NCBI GenBank assembly: GCA_020630395.1
Contig: JAHDBM010000004.1
Location: 20,701 to 84,700 of the forward strand
Source: Flavobacteriales bacterium
GTDB taxonomy: Bacteria > Bacteroidota > Bacteroidia > Flavobacteriales_D > CAJJDF01
Length of the DNA: 64,000 nt
Reading direction: 5' to 3'
Shown piece by piece: positions 17,965-28,112 of this stretch (within the stretch, counting starts at the first letter, position 1; each line of letters starts with the position of its first letter). Under the pieces are notes generated by a model. The model had not been told where the DNA came from. It saw only the letters and a program-made list of their open reading frames with translations, and made no database searches. Made by a program: the position numbers and the translations under genes.

Positions 17965-19656
17965 TTACTTAGCGTTATATACCCAAGCATTTAATTTTTT
18001 TTCTGATTTAAAATTATTAGCATCTGATCTTGATTTGAAATTTTCTACATATACCATGTGTAAGTCTTTCACTGAATTATATAAGATTTTAGCATCATAT
18101 CCTCTTTGCTTCATTAATCCTTTTCTTCTTTTGGCGTTACTAGGACTTCTAAATGAACCTGTAACAACTAAATATCCTTTTATAGAGCTTGATTCTTTAG
18201 TAGCTATTGTTTCTTTTTTCTTTGTATTAGAAGATTTTTTTGAAGGTGCAGTCGTTTTTTTCTTCTCGGTTAAAGATTTACTTTTAATTTCTTTGCTAAC
18301 CGTTTTTTCTTTTGAAGTTTTCTTGTTAGTTGTTATGCTTTTAGATTTTGCAACAACTTTCTTTTCTACTTTCTCAACTGTTCTGTCTTCTCCTTTCATT
18401 GCCATTAGTTCGGCAATTTCTCTTAATGTTAAGGCTTGATTTTTATCGGCTTCCTTTTTTGTTTTTTCTTTTCCCTTGCTAATATAATCGTAGCTTAAAA
18501 ATTTAAAAGGAAGATCTTTTCCTTTATTGGCTATTAAGTCGGGCATTTCATCATCATAATAAGTGTCATGAAAAACCATTATCCTACCTGTATAGCATGC
18601 TACCCATATATTTTTAGTAGCATCATCAAATGTTATACCTATTGGTTTTGAGTTCGTCCTGCTTTCATCTACAACAGTCATTGTTTTAGTGTCGACTTTA
18701 GATAATCTATTACTAGAGTAATTTACAACATATAAAAACTTACCGTCTTCAGATAGAATCATAGACCTAGGATTGCTACCCGTTTTAATGACTGTTTTTT
18801 CATAAGTATCAAGATCAATACGAACTACTTTTCCTTCATTGTTAATAGAAACGTATAAATACTTGTCATCAGGTGAAATACAAATATGTCTTGGTCCCCT
18901 TCCAACATTTTTGATCCAAGATACTGTGTAGTTATAAAGATTAATTTTAGCTATTTTATTAGAGCCCATTATCGCAACATAAGCATATGTGCTTTTGCTG
19001 TTTACTTCTATACCTCTAGGTAACCTTCCAAGTTTTATTCGTTTTATTTCTTTGTTTGTTTCTGTACTAATAACACTTAAATCTCCACTAGTCCAGTTTG
19101 TAACAAGTACTAACTTGTTATCTGGTGTTGCTGCAAGATATTTAGGTACAGAACCAACTTTAATAACATCTTCTAGATCATACGTCTTGGTGTTTATTTT
19201 ATAGACATAACTTTTATCATATTTTTTACCAGTACAACCATCACAACCTGGTTTGTTAAATTCGTATTTAGAACCACCTCTCATTTCATAATTAGAAACC
19301 CAAGCATATTTACCATCATGACTAAAAGCACATTCTACTGGTGCTCCTTTGTAGGTTCCTTTGTATTTATCTTCTCCGTAGTCGCTTAGTTTAACTTTAT
19401 CAGATATGGTTTTAACCAATTTGTATGATCTGTCGTATACAGTTACTGTATGTCTATACATCATGTTTTGAGCAAAAAACACTCCGTTTTTATTATGCAC
19501 AATAGATTTTGGGGAGATTTTCCCTTTAATTGTTTTAATGTGATTTAAGTGTTGTGTTTTCTCTTTTTTTTCTGGAGGATCACTTGAAAAACCCTTAACA
19601 ATAAAAAGCAAAGAGAACAGAAATAATATGATGCTTTTTTGTGTTGATAAATACAC
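17965..19656 (-). CDS. YVTN-type beta-propeller protein with C-terminal SPOR-like domain
   Basis: Repeats such as PKYLAATPDNKLVLVTNWTSGDLSVIST and PRHICISPDDKYLYVSINNEGKVVRID; Lys-rich linker; C-term GYLVVTGSFRSPSNAKRRKGLMKQRGYDAKI. Confidence 0.8.
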   Translation of the reverse strand: MYLSTQKSIILFLFSLLFIVKGFSSDPPEKKEKTQHLNHIKTIKGKISPKSIVHNKNGVFFAQNMMYRHTVTVYDRSYKLVKTISDKVKLSDYGEDKYKGTYKGAPVECAFSHDGKYAWVSNYEMRGGSKYEFNKPGCDGCTGKKYDKSYVYKINTKTYDLEDVIKVGSVPKYLAATPDNKLVLVTNWTSGDLSVISTETNKEIKRIKLGRLPRGIEVNSKSTYAYVAIMGSNKIAKINLYNYTVSWIKNVGRGPRHICISPDDKYLYVSINNEGKVVRIDLDTYEKTVIKTGSNPRSMILSEDGKFLYVVNYSSNRLSKVDTKTMTVVDESRTNSKPIGITFDDATKNIWVACYTGRIMVFHDTYYDDEMPDLIANKGKDLPFKFLSYDYISKGKEKTKKEADKNQALTLREIAELMAMKGEDRTVEKVEKKVVAKSKSITTNKKTSKEKTVSKEIKSKSLTEKKKTTAPSKKSSNTKKKETIATKESSSIKGYLVVTGSFRSPSNAKRRKGLMKQRGYDAKILYNSVKDLHMVYVENFKSRSDANNFKSEKKLNAWVYNAK

Positions 19657-19662
19657 GGCTTT

Positions 19663-20448
19663 TTACTCTAAAGTTAGTTTGGTTAATGATTTAAGTGTTT
19701 GAAGATAGATGTTTGATTCATAAACATCAAACCCTATGATAGAATCTTTTGAACTATAAATTGTTGAATGATCAAAAGATTGAAGATTATATGATTGTAT
19801 TTTTTTTCCATTTGCGTATACAAGGCTGTTGTTTTGGAGTTTAACCATTGTAGCATCTTTTAGAGATGTTTTTTTTATAAAATTGCCAAAAATATCGAAA
19901 TGTAAAAGCCCATTAGAAGGATCAAAAAGGTAGATTGTTTCATTCTTTTCGAATAATTGAGTAGGGTTTAGTTCAAGATTTAATAATTGACCAATGTTTT
20001 CAAATTCGTTAATAACCTCCAAATTTCGATCTACTTTTAATAAAGATTGGTTGTTTATGCTGTACATCCAAAAGGCATTATCTCTACTAGAAAAACAAAC
20101 TAAGTCAATCCATTCAAAATAATCTCCAAGAGCCAATTTATTGGTTTCTGCCAGCATATTATCTAACAAGGTTATTTGCTGTTGATCTTTGTAAAAAACA
20201 ATTGTTTGTAAGGCATTTTTAGTATCAATACTGTATATAGAACCATTGTTCCAATAAGAATAGTCGACTATTTTTTTCCCGTTCGCATCATATTTAATAA
20301 TACTATTATCAGCTATTTGATAAATTTTACCAAGCTGATCTACTTTAATAAGATTAGCTTTTACTTCTTTTTGCCATTTAACAACTGGGTTATTAAATAA
20401 GGTAAAGGAAGTTAATAGAAAGGAAAGGATAAAAAGATTACTCTTCAT
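19663..20448 (-). CDS. Hypothetical secreted protein (propeller-like)
   Basis: Start chosen at MKSNLFILSFLLTSF (internal Met of the 19663..20511 ORF) giving a signal peptide. Confidence 0.55.
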   Translation of the reverse strand: MKSNLFILSFLLTSFTLFNNPVVKWQKEVKANLIKVDQLGKIYQIADNSIIKYDANGKKIVDYSYWNNGSIYSIDTKNALQTIVFYKDQQQITLLDNMLAETNKLALGDYFEWIDLVCFSSRDNAFWMYSINNQSLLKVDRNLEVINEFENIGQLLNLELNPTQLFEKNETIYLFDPSNGLLHFDIFGNFIKKTSLKDATMVKLQNNSLVYANGKKIQSYNLQSFDHSTIYSSKDSIIGFDVYESNIYLQTLKSLTKLTLE

Positions 20449-21655
20449 AGTTTTGATAGAGAAAATCATTGTAAGGGAATCGGGTAATATGTATTTCCTT
20501 AATTTGATCATATAGTTTCTTTCTTAACTCATCAATATTGGCCTTTTCATGCGCAGATATAAAGACTACATTGCTTTCGTTCATTTTAGACATCCAAGAT
20601 TTTTGTAAATCTTCGAGTGTATCATTTTCTCTAGTTCTAGGAGTTAAATCATCCTCTTCTTTTTCAATAAACGTATAAGCATCTATTTTATTAAATACTA
20701 AGATAGTTGGTTTGTCTAAAGTTTCGATCTCTCTTAACGTTTGGTTAACTGTGTTGTAATGATCTTCAAAGCATTTGTGAGAGATATCTAATACATGAAT
20801 TAACACATCAGCCTCTCTCACTTCATCTAGAGTAGATTTAAAAGATTCTACTAATTGAGGTGGTAATTTTCTAATAAATCCAACAGTATCAGAAAGTAAA
20901 AAAGGAATGTTCTGTACCGTTACTTTTCTAACAGTTGTGTCAAGCGTAGCAAACAGTTTATTTTCGGCAAAAACATTAGTTTTACTAATGAGATTCATAA
21001 TAGTAGATTTACCAACATTGGTATATCCAACTAGTGCGGCTCTAACCAGTTTACCTCTATTTTGTCTCTGTGTATTTTTTTGCTTGTCAATTTTTACAAG
21101 CTTTTTTTTAAGTTTGGCTATTTTGTCTTTAATAATACGTCTATCGGTTTCAATTTGTGTTTCACCTGGACCTCTCATTCCAATTCCTCCCTTTTGTCTT
21201 TCTAAGTGAGTCCACATTCTGGTTAGTCTAGGAAGCAAATATTGATATTGGGCTAATTCAACTTGAGTTTTAGCATCAGCAGTTTGAGCTCTACTTGCAA
21301 AAATATCGAGTATGAGGTTACTTCGGTCTAATACTTTGCATTCCATTGCTCGTTCAATATTTCTAATTTGAGATGGCGATAGTTCATCATCAAAAATGAC
21401 CATATCGATATCGTTATTATCGCGATAGTCAATAATGTCTTGAAGTTTACCAGAGCCAACAAATGTTTTAGGGTTAGGGAATTCTAACTTTTGAACAAAT
21501 CGTTTTACTGTTTTTGCACCAGCAGTTTCAGCAAGAAATGCCAATTCATCAAGGTATTCTGCAACTTCTTCTTCAGTTTGAGCTTTAGTTACAACACCAA
21601 CTAACACACATGTTTCAATTAGCTTATCAGTGTGGTTATATCGTTCGTTTCCCAT
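20438..21655 (-). CDS. hflX: GTPase HflX
   Basis: GGIGMRGPGETQIETDRR, VGYTNVGKSTIMN, LFATLDTTVRKV, LSDTVGFIRKLPPQLVESFKSTLDE. Confidence 0.95.
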   Translation of the reverse strand: MGNERYNHTDKLIETCVLVGVVTKAQTEEEVAEYLDELAFLAETAGAKTVKRFVQKLEFPNPKTFVGSGKLQDIIDYRDNNDIDMVIFDDELSPSQIRNIERAMECKVLDRSNLILDIFASRAQTADAKTQVELAQYQYLLPRLTRMWTHLERQKGGIGMRGPGETQIETDRRIIKDKIAKLKKKLVKIDKQKNTQRQNRGKLVRAALVGYTNVGKSTIMNLISKTNVFAENKLFATLDTTVRKVTVQNIPFLLSDTVGFIRKLPPQLVESFKSTLDEVREADVLIHVLDISHKCFEDHYNTVNQTLREIETLDKPTILVFNKIDAYTFIEKEEDDLTPRTRENDTLEDLQKSWMSKMNESNVVFISAHEKANIDELRKKLYDQIKEIHITRFPYNDFLYQNYEE

Positions 21656-21657
21656 AA

Positions 21658-22296
21658 TTAAGTTAAGAAAGGATTGTGTTTTTTTTCATTTCCAATAGTG
21701 GTTTCTGGGCCATGACCACAATATACAGTATATTCATCTGGTAAAGTAAAGAGTTGTTCTTTAATACTGTTAATTAAGGTGTCGAAATCACCTCCAGGTA
21801 AATCGGTTCTACCTATACTGCCATTAAATAAGCAATCTCCATTAATAACGAATTGCTCTGCATGAGAAATAAAGACAACATGACCAGGAGCATGACCAGG
21901 AACAAATCTAATTTCTAAGGTAGTGTTGCCAAATGAAAGTCCTTGTTCTAAATTGAAAAAATTATCAGGCTTTGAAGGGTTAAAATTTGAAAAGCCATAC
22001 ATAGGAGCATAGCTTGGTACTCTTGCTAATGTTTCTTCATCTTGTTTACAAATCGTTAAAGGAATGTTAAAGTATTCTTTGATGGCATTATTTCCAAATA
22101 CATGGTCAATATGGCTATGAGTACTGGCAATAGTAGTTGGCTTAAGATTTTTACTCTCAATAAAATCAATTAATTCTTGTTCCTCATGTTTTTCATAGCA
22201 ACCAGGGTCCACAATAATGCATGAATTAGTTTCGTCATAGATAACATACGTGTTTTCTTGGAAGGGGTTAAAAACAATTTTTTTTACAGTAACCAT
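21658..22296 (-). CDS. MBL-fold metallo-hydrolase (glyoxalase II-like)
   Basis: THSHIDHVFGN, GHAPGHVVFI, GDCLFNGSIGRTDLPGG, YCGHGPETTIGNE. Confidence 0.9.
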   Translation of the reverse strand: MVTVKKIVFNPFQENTYVIYDETNSCIIVDPGCYEKHEEQELIDFIESKNLKPTTIASTHSHIDHVFGNNAIKEYFNIPLTICKQDEETLARVPSYAPMYGFSNFNPSKPDNFFNLEQGLSFGNTTLEIRFVPGHAPGHVVFISHAEQFVINGDCLFNGSIGRTDLPGGDFDTLINSIKEQLFTLPDEYTVYCGHGPETTIGNEKKHNPFLT

Positions 22297-22405
22297 ATTA
22301 AACCTTTTACGTAAATATTAAGTCAAAGCGAATATACTCTAATTAAAAGTTTTGGAGTATATTGGTAAACAGGATAGTTTATTTTTTTAACATAACGCAC
22401 TGTAT

Positions 22406-23305
22406 ATGAATGTAAAAATTAAAAAAACGGGAATTATTTTATTATTAGTTCCATTGTTTTTTGCTTGTAAAAAACAAACAATTACCACTCATGAAAATTT
22501 AATTGTAGATGGAAATACCCCTCCTCCATATGAAGGTGTGTCTACAACTCAAATTAATGTATATGTAGATAAATTACATATTGATATATTGGGCTTACAG
22601 GCTAATAATACTGATCTAAATACTTTTTCATCTTATTTAAAACAACAACAGCTATCTGAAGCTGCAAGAGATTCTGTAATCAATGTTTTATTAGCAAAAG
22701 ACGAATATTATGACAGATTGTTTAGTTCGTTAAGCAGCAGAATGTTGGAGAGCTTAAATAAATTTGAAATCAAACAAGAAGAGTTAAGTTATGATTTTAT
22801 TGCCCAATACTTGTATAGCATACAAGATACATTAAATGCACAAATTGTTGAAGTTGAGCGGGATAAATTCGCTTTTTTACATGATTGTGACTCATTATAT
22901 AGGGTAGGAGCTATAACGTTAAATCAATTTTATAAGGCGTTTTGTGATAATGAAGCTTATGATGAGATAAACATGGGGAGCTTTAACTTTGCAGTTTCTT
23001 GTTTCGAGAACTATTTCTTTAGAGCACCAACTGTAGATGAAGGAGAAAATGGGAAGAAGATGTGTGATGGGGAATCAGTCCCTATGTTGCATGGAGATGG
23101 AAATAGTAAGGAAGATTTTATGAACTTGATTATTAATTCTGATGAGTTTTATCAAGGATTAGTCATTGAAAATTACACCTTATTTTTAGCTAGAAAACCA
23201 ACATCTTACGAAACGTTTGTGGGGACGCAAATAGTGAAAACAGGAAATGATTTAAAAGCGCTAAAAAGATCCATTTTGCGTGGTGATGAATATGCTGGGT
23301 TTTAA
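22406..23305 (+). CDS. Hypothetical lipoprotein, first gene of DUF1501-containing cluster
   Basis: Lipobox LFFACKKQ; C-term FLARKPTSYETFVGTQIV. Confidence 0.65.
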   Translation: MNVKIKKTGIILLLVPLFFACKKQTITTHENLIVDGNTPPPYEGVSTTQINVYVDKLHIDILGLQANNTDLNTFSSYLKQQQLSEAARDSVINVLLAKDEYYDRLFSSLSSRMLESLNKFEIKQEELSYDFIAQYLYSIQDTLNAQIVEVERDKFAFLHDCDSLYRVGAITLNQFYKAFCDNEAYDEINMGSFNFAVSCFENYFFRAPTVDEGENGKKMCDGESVPMLHGDGNSKEDFMNLIINSDEFYQGLVIENYTLFLARKPTSYETFVGTQIVKTGNDLKALKRSILRGDEYAGF

Positions 23306-23345
23306 ATCCTTTAATAGAATGAATTATACAATTAAAAATAGCTAA

Positions 23346-23855
23346 ATGAAGAATTTAATAATATTAATAATTACATCATTCTTAATCTTTGGCGTTTCTT
23401 GTAAAAAGAAAATTGAAGAACAAGTGGTATATGATAATGTAATTTATGATATAGATAATGTTGAGGTATATTCATCTAATGCTCAAAAAACGAAACAAAA
23501 ATCGCCAGAGCTATTAATCTCCATTATGTATGCCGATTTATATAATCAAGGAATATCTACAACAGAATTATTAGAAGTAGCTGAAATTTACTTAGCCACA
23601 GGAGATAAAACCATGTTTAATGAGCTAATTTTTAGTCACTTTTTTAAAGCTCCTGCAGCTGTAGTTCCAACTGATGCCCAAATGAGAGCTGATATAGATC
23701 AGTTTGTTGATGATACTTATATTAGATTTTTTCAAAGACACCCATCTGAATATGAGAAACACTATGTAACAAATTTAATTACAAATGATGCAGCAGTTAC
23801 AGTAGAAAACGTATACACATCTTTTGTGTTAGCAAATGAATATTTCTTTTACTAA
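23346..23855 (+). CDS. Hypothetical lipoprotein
   Basis: Lipobox IFGVSCKKK; RFFQRHPSEYEKHYVTNLI. Confidence 0.65.
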   Translation: MKNLIILIITSFLIFGVSCKKKIEEQVVYDNVIYDIDNVEVYSSNAQKTKQKSPELLISIMYADLYNQGISTTELLEVAEIYLATGDKTMFNELIFSHFFKAPAAVVPTDAQMRADIDQFVDDTYIRFFQRHPSEYEKHYVTNLITNDAAVTVENVYTSFVLANEYFFY

Positions 23856-23875
23856 CGGATAAAACTTTATTAGAA

Positions 23876-25204
23876 ATGAAAAGAAGAGATTTTATAAAAA
23901 AAGCAGGATTAACGACAGCAGGTGTGTTTGCTGCGCCTTATATTTTACCCTCTGGAATGTTATTTGCTCCAACTGGGACACGCTTAGCTAATCATGTGGT
24001 ATTTGTCTTGTTTGGTGGAGGTATTAGGAATCAAGAAGCAGTAAAGCAAATGTATATTGCCGACCAAGGCTTTGGAGTTACGGGAAATGTAATGAATAAC
24101 ATGCTAACTGGAGCAGCACCATCTAGTAATATTGTGTATAATCAATGGGCACCCATTTTAGGTAGTTCAATACAAAGTCAAGGGGTTGTTTTTCCCGAGA
24201 TGAGATATACCCAAGGCCCAACAGGTCATTATAATGGGCACACTGTTGCCATGACAGGAAATTATACTGAAACAGGATTAAACTTAAATATTAATCCAGA
24301 GCATCCTACAATATTTGAATATTATAGGAAACATAATAGTCCTTCACAAACCGCTCTAAATGCTTGGTGGTTATCAGAAGGGTTAGGGCCATACCCATCA
24401 CTTAATTACAGTCAGCACGAATTGTATGGAGCTACTTATGGCGCAAACTACATGAGGCCAAATAGTATTTTTGGAGGTAAGGGACCAGATTATTTAACGG
24501 ATGCATCAGTATATCAACCAGATGATGTTACTCGTATAGAAAACATGAAAAATTTCTTTGATGTTAATTTCGATAAAACAGCAGATGATTTACCAGGTGT
24601 AATTAATACAAGAGCAGATAAAGAGGCGATAAAGGATATGATTGTAGATGTATTAAACAATCCTACTACGTTAGATTATGCAAAACCATCAAGTGCTGGA
24701 TTTAATGAATTGACAGGAGATTTAATAAATATTACTGCTGCATGGAAAGTGTTAGATACTTTTAAGCCTGAGTTAACCGTTATTAATACGTTTAACTTAG
24801 ATGTATGCCATAGTAACTTTTCAGGTTATATTCAAAACTTACATAAAGCTGATTATGGAGTTGGTTGGTTATGGGATAAGATCCAAAATGATCCTGTTTT
24901 AGCTAATGACACGGTTATGATTTGTATGCCAGAACATGGTAGGAATTCCCAGCCAAATAATCTATTAGATGCTAATGGATTAGCAGCTTACGATCATACA
25001 AGTGATGCAAATTCTAGGGAATTATTTTCATTAATAGTAGGCCCTCCAGGAGTAATTAAGCAAAATCAAAGTTTTGGTACAGCTGGAAGCCCAGTAGGAG
25101 AAAGTATTGATATAGTGCCAACAATAGCACACATATTAGGTTTTGAAGACCAAATCCCATCAGGATTACTTCCAGGTAGAATTTTAACAGAAGCATTTAT
25201 ATAA
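23876..25204 (+). CDS. DUF1501-like (sulfatase-fold) secreted protein with Tat-like signal
   Basis: MKRRDFIKKAGLTTAGVFAAPYILPSG; VMICMPEHGRNSQPN, YDHTSDANSRELFSLIVGP. Confidence 0.75.
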   Translation: MKRRDFIKKAGLTTAGVFAAPYILPSGMLFAPTGTRLANHVVFVLFGGGIRNQEAVKQMYIADQGFGVTGNVMNNMLTGAAPSSNIVYNQWAPILGSSIQSQGVVFPEMRYTQGPTGHYNGHTVAMTGNYTETGLNLNINPEHPTIFEYYRKHNSPSQTALNAWWLSEGLGPYPSLNYSQHELYGATYGANYMRPNSIFGGKGPDYLTDASVYQPDDVTRIENMKNFFDVNFDKTADDLPGVINTRADKEAIKDMIVDVLNNPTTLDYAKPSSAGFNELTGDLINITAAWKVLDTFKPELTVINTFNLDVCHSNFSGYIQNLHKADYGVGWLWDKIQNDPVLANDTVMICMPEHGRNSQPNNLLDANGLAAYDHTSDANSRELFSLIVGPPGVIKQNQSFGTAGSPVGESIDIVPTIAHILGFEDQIPSGLLPGRILTEAFI

Positions 25205-25214
25205 TTAGGCGATT

Positions 25215-26204
25215 ATGAGTTTAAATAGACTTAAAATAATAGGCGTTATTTTATTAGGGGTGTTTGTATTACTACAATCCTGTAAAAAAGAAGTAACACG
25301 TGTTGAGGCAACAGCCCCATCTAATCCATTTGATGGTATTGATTATGGAAATGACCCTGATGCTATACCTGTAGATTCGACTAGCTATTTAGGATTACAT
25401 AAATTTATTTTTGCAAAAAAATGTGCAGTACCTGCATGTCATGACGGAGCTTTTGAGCCAGATTTTAGAACAGTAGTTGGTTCTTATAACAATTTAGTTT
25501 ATCATAATGTAGTAAAGAATAACGCGACTAATGACTTTACATATAGAGTAATTCCTGGAGATACAGCTTTGTCATGGTTGCATGAGCGAGTAACAACAGA
25601 TGATGCTACCTTAGGTAAAATGCCACTTTATGATGTAATGAGCGATCATGAGGTAGAACAAATTGAAACATGGATTTTAAATGGAGCAAAAGATGTTTTT
25701 GATATTGCTCCTAATCTTCCAAATTTACAACCAAGTAGTGGTGGAGTGCTAGCTTATTTAAATGATACTTCAGGAATAAGATTAGATACTGCTAGAGATA
25801 ATGTTATTTCTCCTATGAAATTACCACCTAGCTCTACAGTTCAATTGTGGTTTTTAATGTATGATACCGATTTGCAAGGTAATTTTATACCTGGGTTTGG
25901 TTTAACCCATAATAAAATTAAGATATCGGATCATCCTTTTGATTTTACTGGTGTTACAGATAATAATATGACCTTATTATCACCTGCTGCCCCTGCTATG
26001 TTGCCAATTCCATTTACTCCAGGGTCATCTCAGTTAGCCCCTTTTTATCATTCCTACACGATTAATACGGGTAATTTTACCCCAGGTAGAACATATTATA
26101 TTAGAGTTTATGTTCAAGATGCGAATCATACATCTCCAACCGAAATTCCAGAGAACGGATCGCAGGTTTATTTTACAACATACTATGCATTCATAGTTCA
26201 ATAA
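25215..26204 (+). CDS. Lipoprotein with planctomycete-type cytochrome-like CX4CH motif
   Basis: LQSCKKE lipobox; KKCAVPACHDGAFEPDFRT; MPLYDVMSDHEVEQIETWILNGAKD. Confidence 0.65.
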   Translation: MSLNRLKIIGVILLGVFVLLQSCKKEVTRVEATAPSNPFDGIDYGNDPDAIPVDSTSYLGLHKFIFAKKCAVPACHDGAFEPDFRTVVGSYNNLVYHNVVKNNATNDFTYRVIPGDTALSWLHERVTTDDATLGKMPLYDVMSDHEVEQIETWILNGAKDVFDIAPNLPNLQPSSGGVLAYLNDTSGIRLDTARDNVISPMKLPPSSTVQLWFLMYDTDLQGNFIPGFGLTHNKIKISDHPFDFTGVTDNNMTLLSPAAPAMLPIPFTPGSSQLAPFYHSYTINTGNFTPGRTYYIRVYVQDANHTSPTEIPENGSQVYFTTYYAFIVQ

Positions 26205-26215
26205 TTTATCGTTTT

Positions 26216-26671
26216 ATGTTAAAGAATATTTATATAATAGGATGTATAGGATTGCTTTTTTCATGTAAAAAAGAGAAAGGGAATGATCCATTACCAGTAA
26301 TTTCAGATACACCAGCTATTACTAGTGTTTCGCTTAATGCCACAACAATCAATCAGTTTGATGATTTAGTTTTCTCGATAAATTATACGGATGGAGATGG
26401 AGACCTAGGAACAACAGATGCTGATGAAAAATCCATTTTTATTACCGACAAAAGAAGTAGTTCAATTATTCACGAATTCCATTTGCAACCATTATCACCA
26501 GTTGGTCAAAATATTGCTATCCAAGGAAAAATATCGGTTAATTTAGAGAACGTCATTTTATTAGATCAAAGCAATAATAGTGAAACAGTTCAGTTTGAAA
26601 TAAAAATAAAAGATCGATCAGGAAAAAACAGTAATGTAGTTACAACTACTAGTGTTACTATAAACAAATAA
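26216..26671 (+). CDS. Hypothetical lipoprotein
   Basis: LLFSCKKEKG; DLVFSINYTDGDGDLGTTDAD. Confidence 0.65.
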   Translation: MLKNIYIIGCIGLLFSCKKEKGNDPLPVISDTPAITSVSLNATTINQFDDLVFSINYTDGDGDLGTTDADEKSIFITDKRSSSIIHEFHLQPLSPVGQNIAIQGKISVNLENVILLDQSNNSETVQFEIKIKDRSGKNSNVVTTTSVTINK

Positions 26672-26673
26672 AA

Positions 26674-26859
26674 ATGAAAGGAGTTACAAAATTTATTCTA
26701 TATATAATATTAATAATTGTGTTGGCTGTAGCAGGTGTTTTACTTTATCAAACGTATGGTGTGCCCGATAAAACAGATTGGGAAGACAAAGATGAAGTTG
26801 AATTAGAACAAGAACATACTGCTGATTCTGTTGCCGCATCTTCTGGTATTTTTGATTAG
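26674..26859 (+). CDS. Small single-TM protein
   Basis: 61 aa with one N-terminal TM; 2 bp after preceding gene. Confidence 0.55.
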   Translation: MKGVTKFILYIILIIVLAVAGVLLYQTYGVPDKTDWEDKDEVELEQEHTADSVAASSGIFD

Positions 26860-27010
26860 GTACTTATCTAATTTAAGATAGAAATATATTCTACTAGTTA
26901 ATCATAGAATTAATTTAAGTTAAAATCTTGTTACAATAGCTTTGTTTATTTGCAGTAAATTAGGGATAATGTGTATATTAAGGATTATAAATTAATAATT
27001 AAAAACAAAA

Positions 27011-27460
27011 ATGAGTTTATTAGATTCAATTAAAGAAAGAGCATTAGATGCACATGTTAGAGAAGAAATAGAGAGATCTGTTAATTATTTCGAGCAAGGA
27101 GGTGTTAATACTGATGGGTTAGATATTAATAAAGAAAATGATGCTTTTAGAGTTACTGGTACTGTAGGAGATTGGGAACAATTAGGTAAATTAAATTCAC
27201 TTATTGAAGCAGCTGATACTAATGTTGTTAATGAGGTAGAATTAGAAGATTGGACTGCAAAAAATGTGCAATTAAAAGTTGTTACAAAAGGAAGTAACCT
27301 TAATGTAAGAAGTGGAGCAGGTACCGATAATGATGTTGTTGGTAAATTTGCAAATGGAGCTAATGTAACTTTAGTGAAGAAAGTTGCTGCTGATTGGTAT
27401 GAAGTACAAGATGAAAATGTAAAAGGGTATTGTCATACAAATTATTTGGAAGAAGTATAG
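27011..27460 (+). CDS. SH3b-domain protein with BON-like N-terminus
   Basis: TKGSNLNVRSGAGTDNDVVGKFANGANVTLVKKVAADWYEVQ. Confidence 0.75.
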   Translation: MSLLDSIKERALDAHVREEIERSVNYFEQGGVNTDGLDINKENDAFRVTGTVGDWEQLGKLNSLIEAADTNVVNEVELEDWTAKNVQLKVVTKGSNLNVRSGAGTDNDVVGKFANGANVTLVKKVAADWYEVQDENVKGYCHTNYLEEV

Positions 27461-27469
27461 CATCAAGTA

Positions 27470-28042
27470 TTGAATGCTAAATACCATATTCTTTTTAAGG
27501 TACTTTTTTTAGGCTTTTTCTTGTCTTTCTTAATATTATGCAAAAAAGGCAAGAAAAATCCTAGTGCATGCAATGGCTCTTCAACTCGAAGAGCAATTAA
27601 ATTAGCGTCAGATGAAAATGCAAGTGATATTGATACAATTCCAGAATTAATTACTGTTGAAGCAATAGGAGAGCTTGATGTTCCTGAAGCATCTAGTGAC
27701 ATGGAAAGGCAGGAAGCCGAAAAGAAAGTATACCAGATAACGGCTAAAGTTGAAAAAATTAGTAAACATAGAGACGGAGATCTTAAAGTTAAATTGGTTG
27801 CAAATAGGAAGTATATAAATTGTGAGTTTCCTAATCCATGGTGCGAATATGCTGTCGAATCACGTTTTTATAATGAATTAGTAGAAACTAGATTGTGGTT
27901 AGAATCTTGCTTAGATGATTTAGAAGGAGAGACAATAACTATTACTGGTATTGGTTTTATCGATTTAGATCACAAATTTCCAAGAAATAATGCTGATAAT
28001 GAAATGGAGCTACATCCAGTCCTTAGCATTAAGAAAAATTAA
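27470..28042 (+). CDS. Hypothetical secreted protein, OB-fold-like
   Basis: N-terminal hydrophobic segment; KVYQITAKVEKISKHRDGDLKV...GETITITGIGFID. Confidence 0.5.
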   Translation: MNAKYHILFKVLFLGFFLSFLILCKKGKKNPSACNGSSTRRAIKLASDENASDIDTIPELITVEAIGELDVPEASSDMERQEAEKKVYQITAKVEKISKHRDGDLKVKLVANRKYINCEFPNPWCEYAVESRFYNELVETRLWLESCLDDLEGETITITGIGFIDLDHKFPRNNADNEMELHPVLSIKKN

Positions 28043-28070
28043 AAAAGAATATAAACATTATATAATGTTA

Positions 28071-28098
28071 GGCTTTCAATATAATTGAAAGCCTTTTT
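28071..28098 (+). terminator. Rho-independent terminator
   Basis: GGCTTTCAAT ATA ATTGAAAGCC TTTTTT. Confidence 0.85.
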
Positions 28099-28112
28099 TA
28101 TTAGATTTAATA

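Noticed and set aside
18035-18439. 134-aa plus-strand ORF
   Set aside because: Antisense to the Lys-rich linker and SPOR part of the propeller protein; hydrophobicity results from antisense Lys codons.
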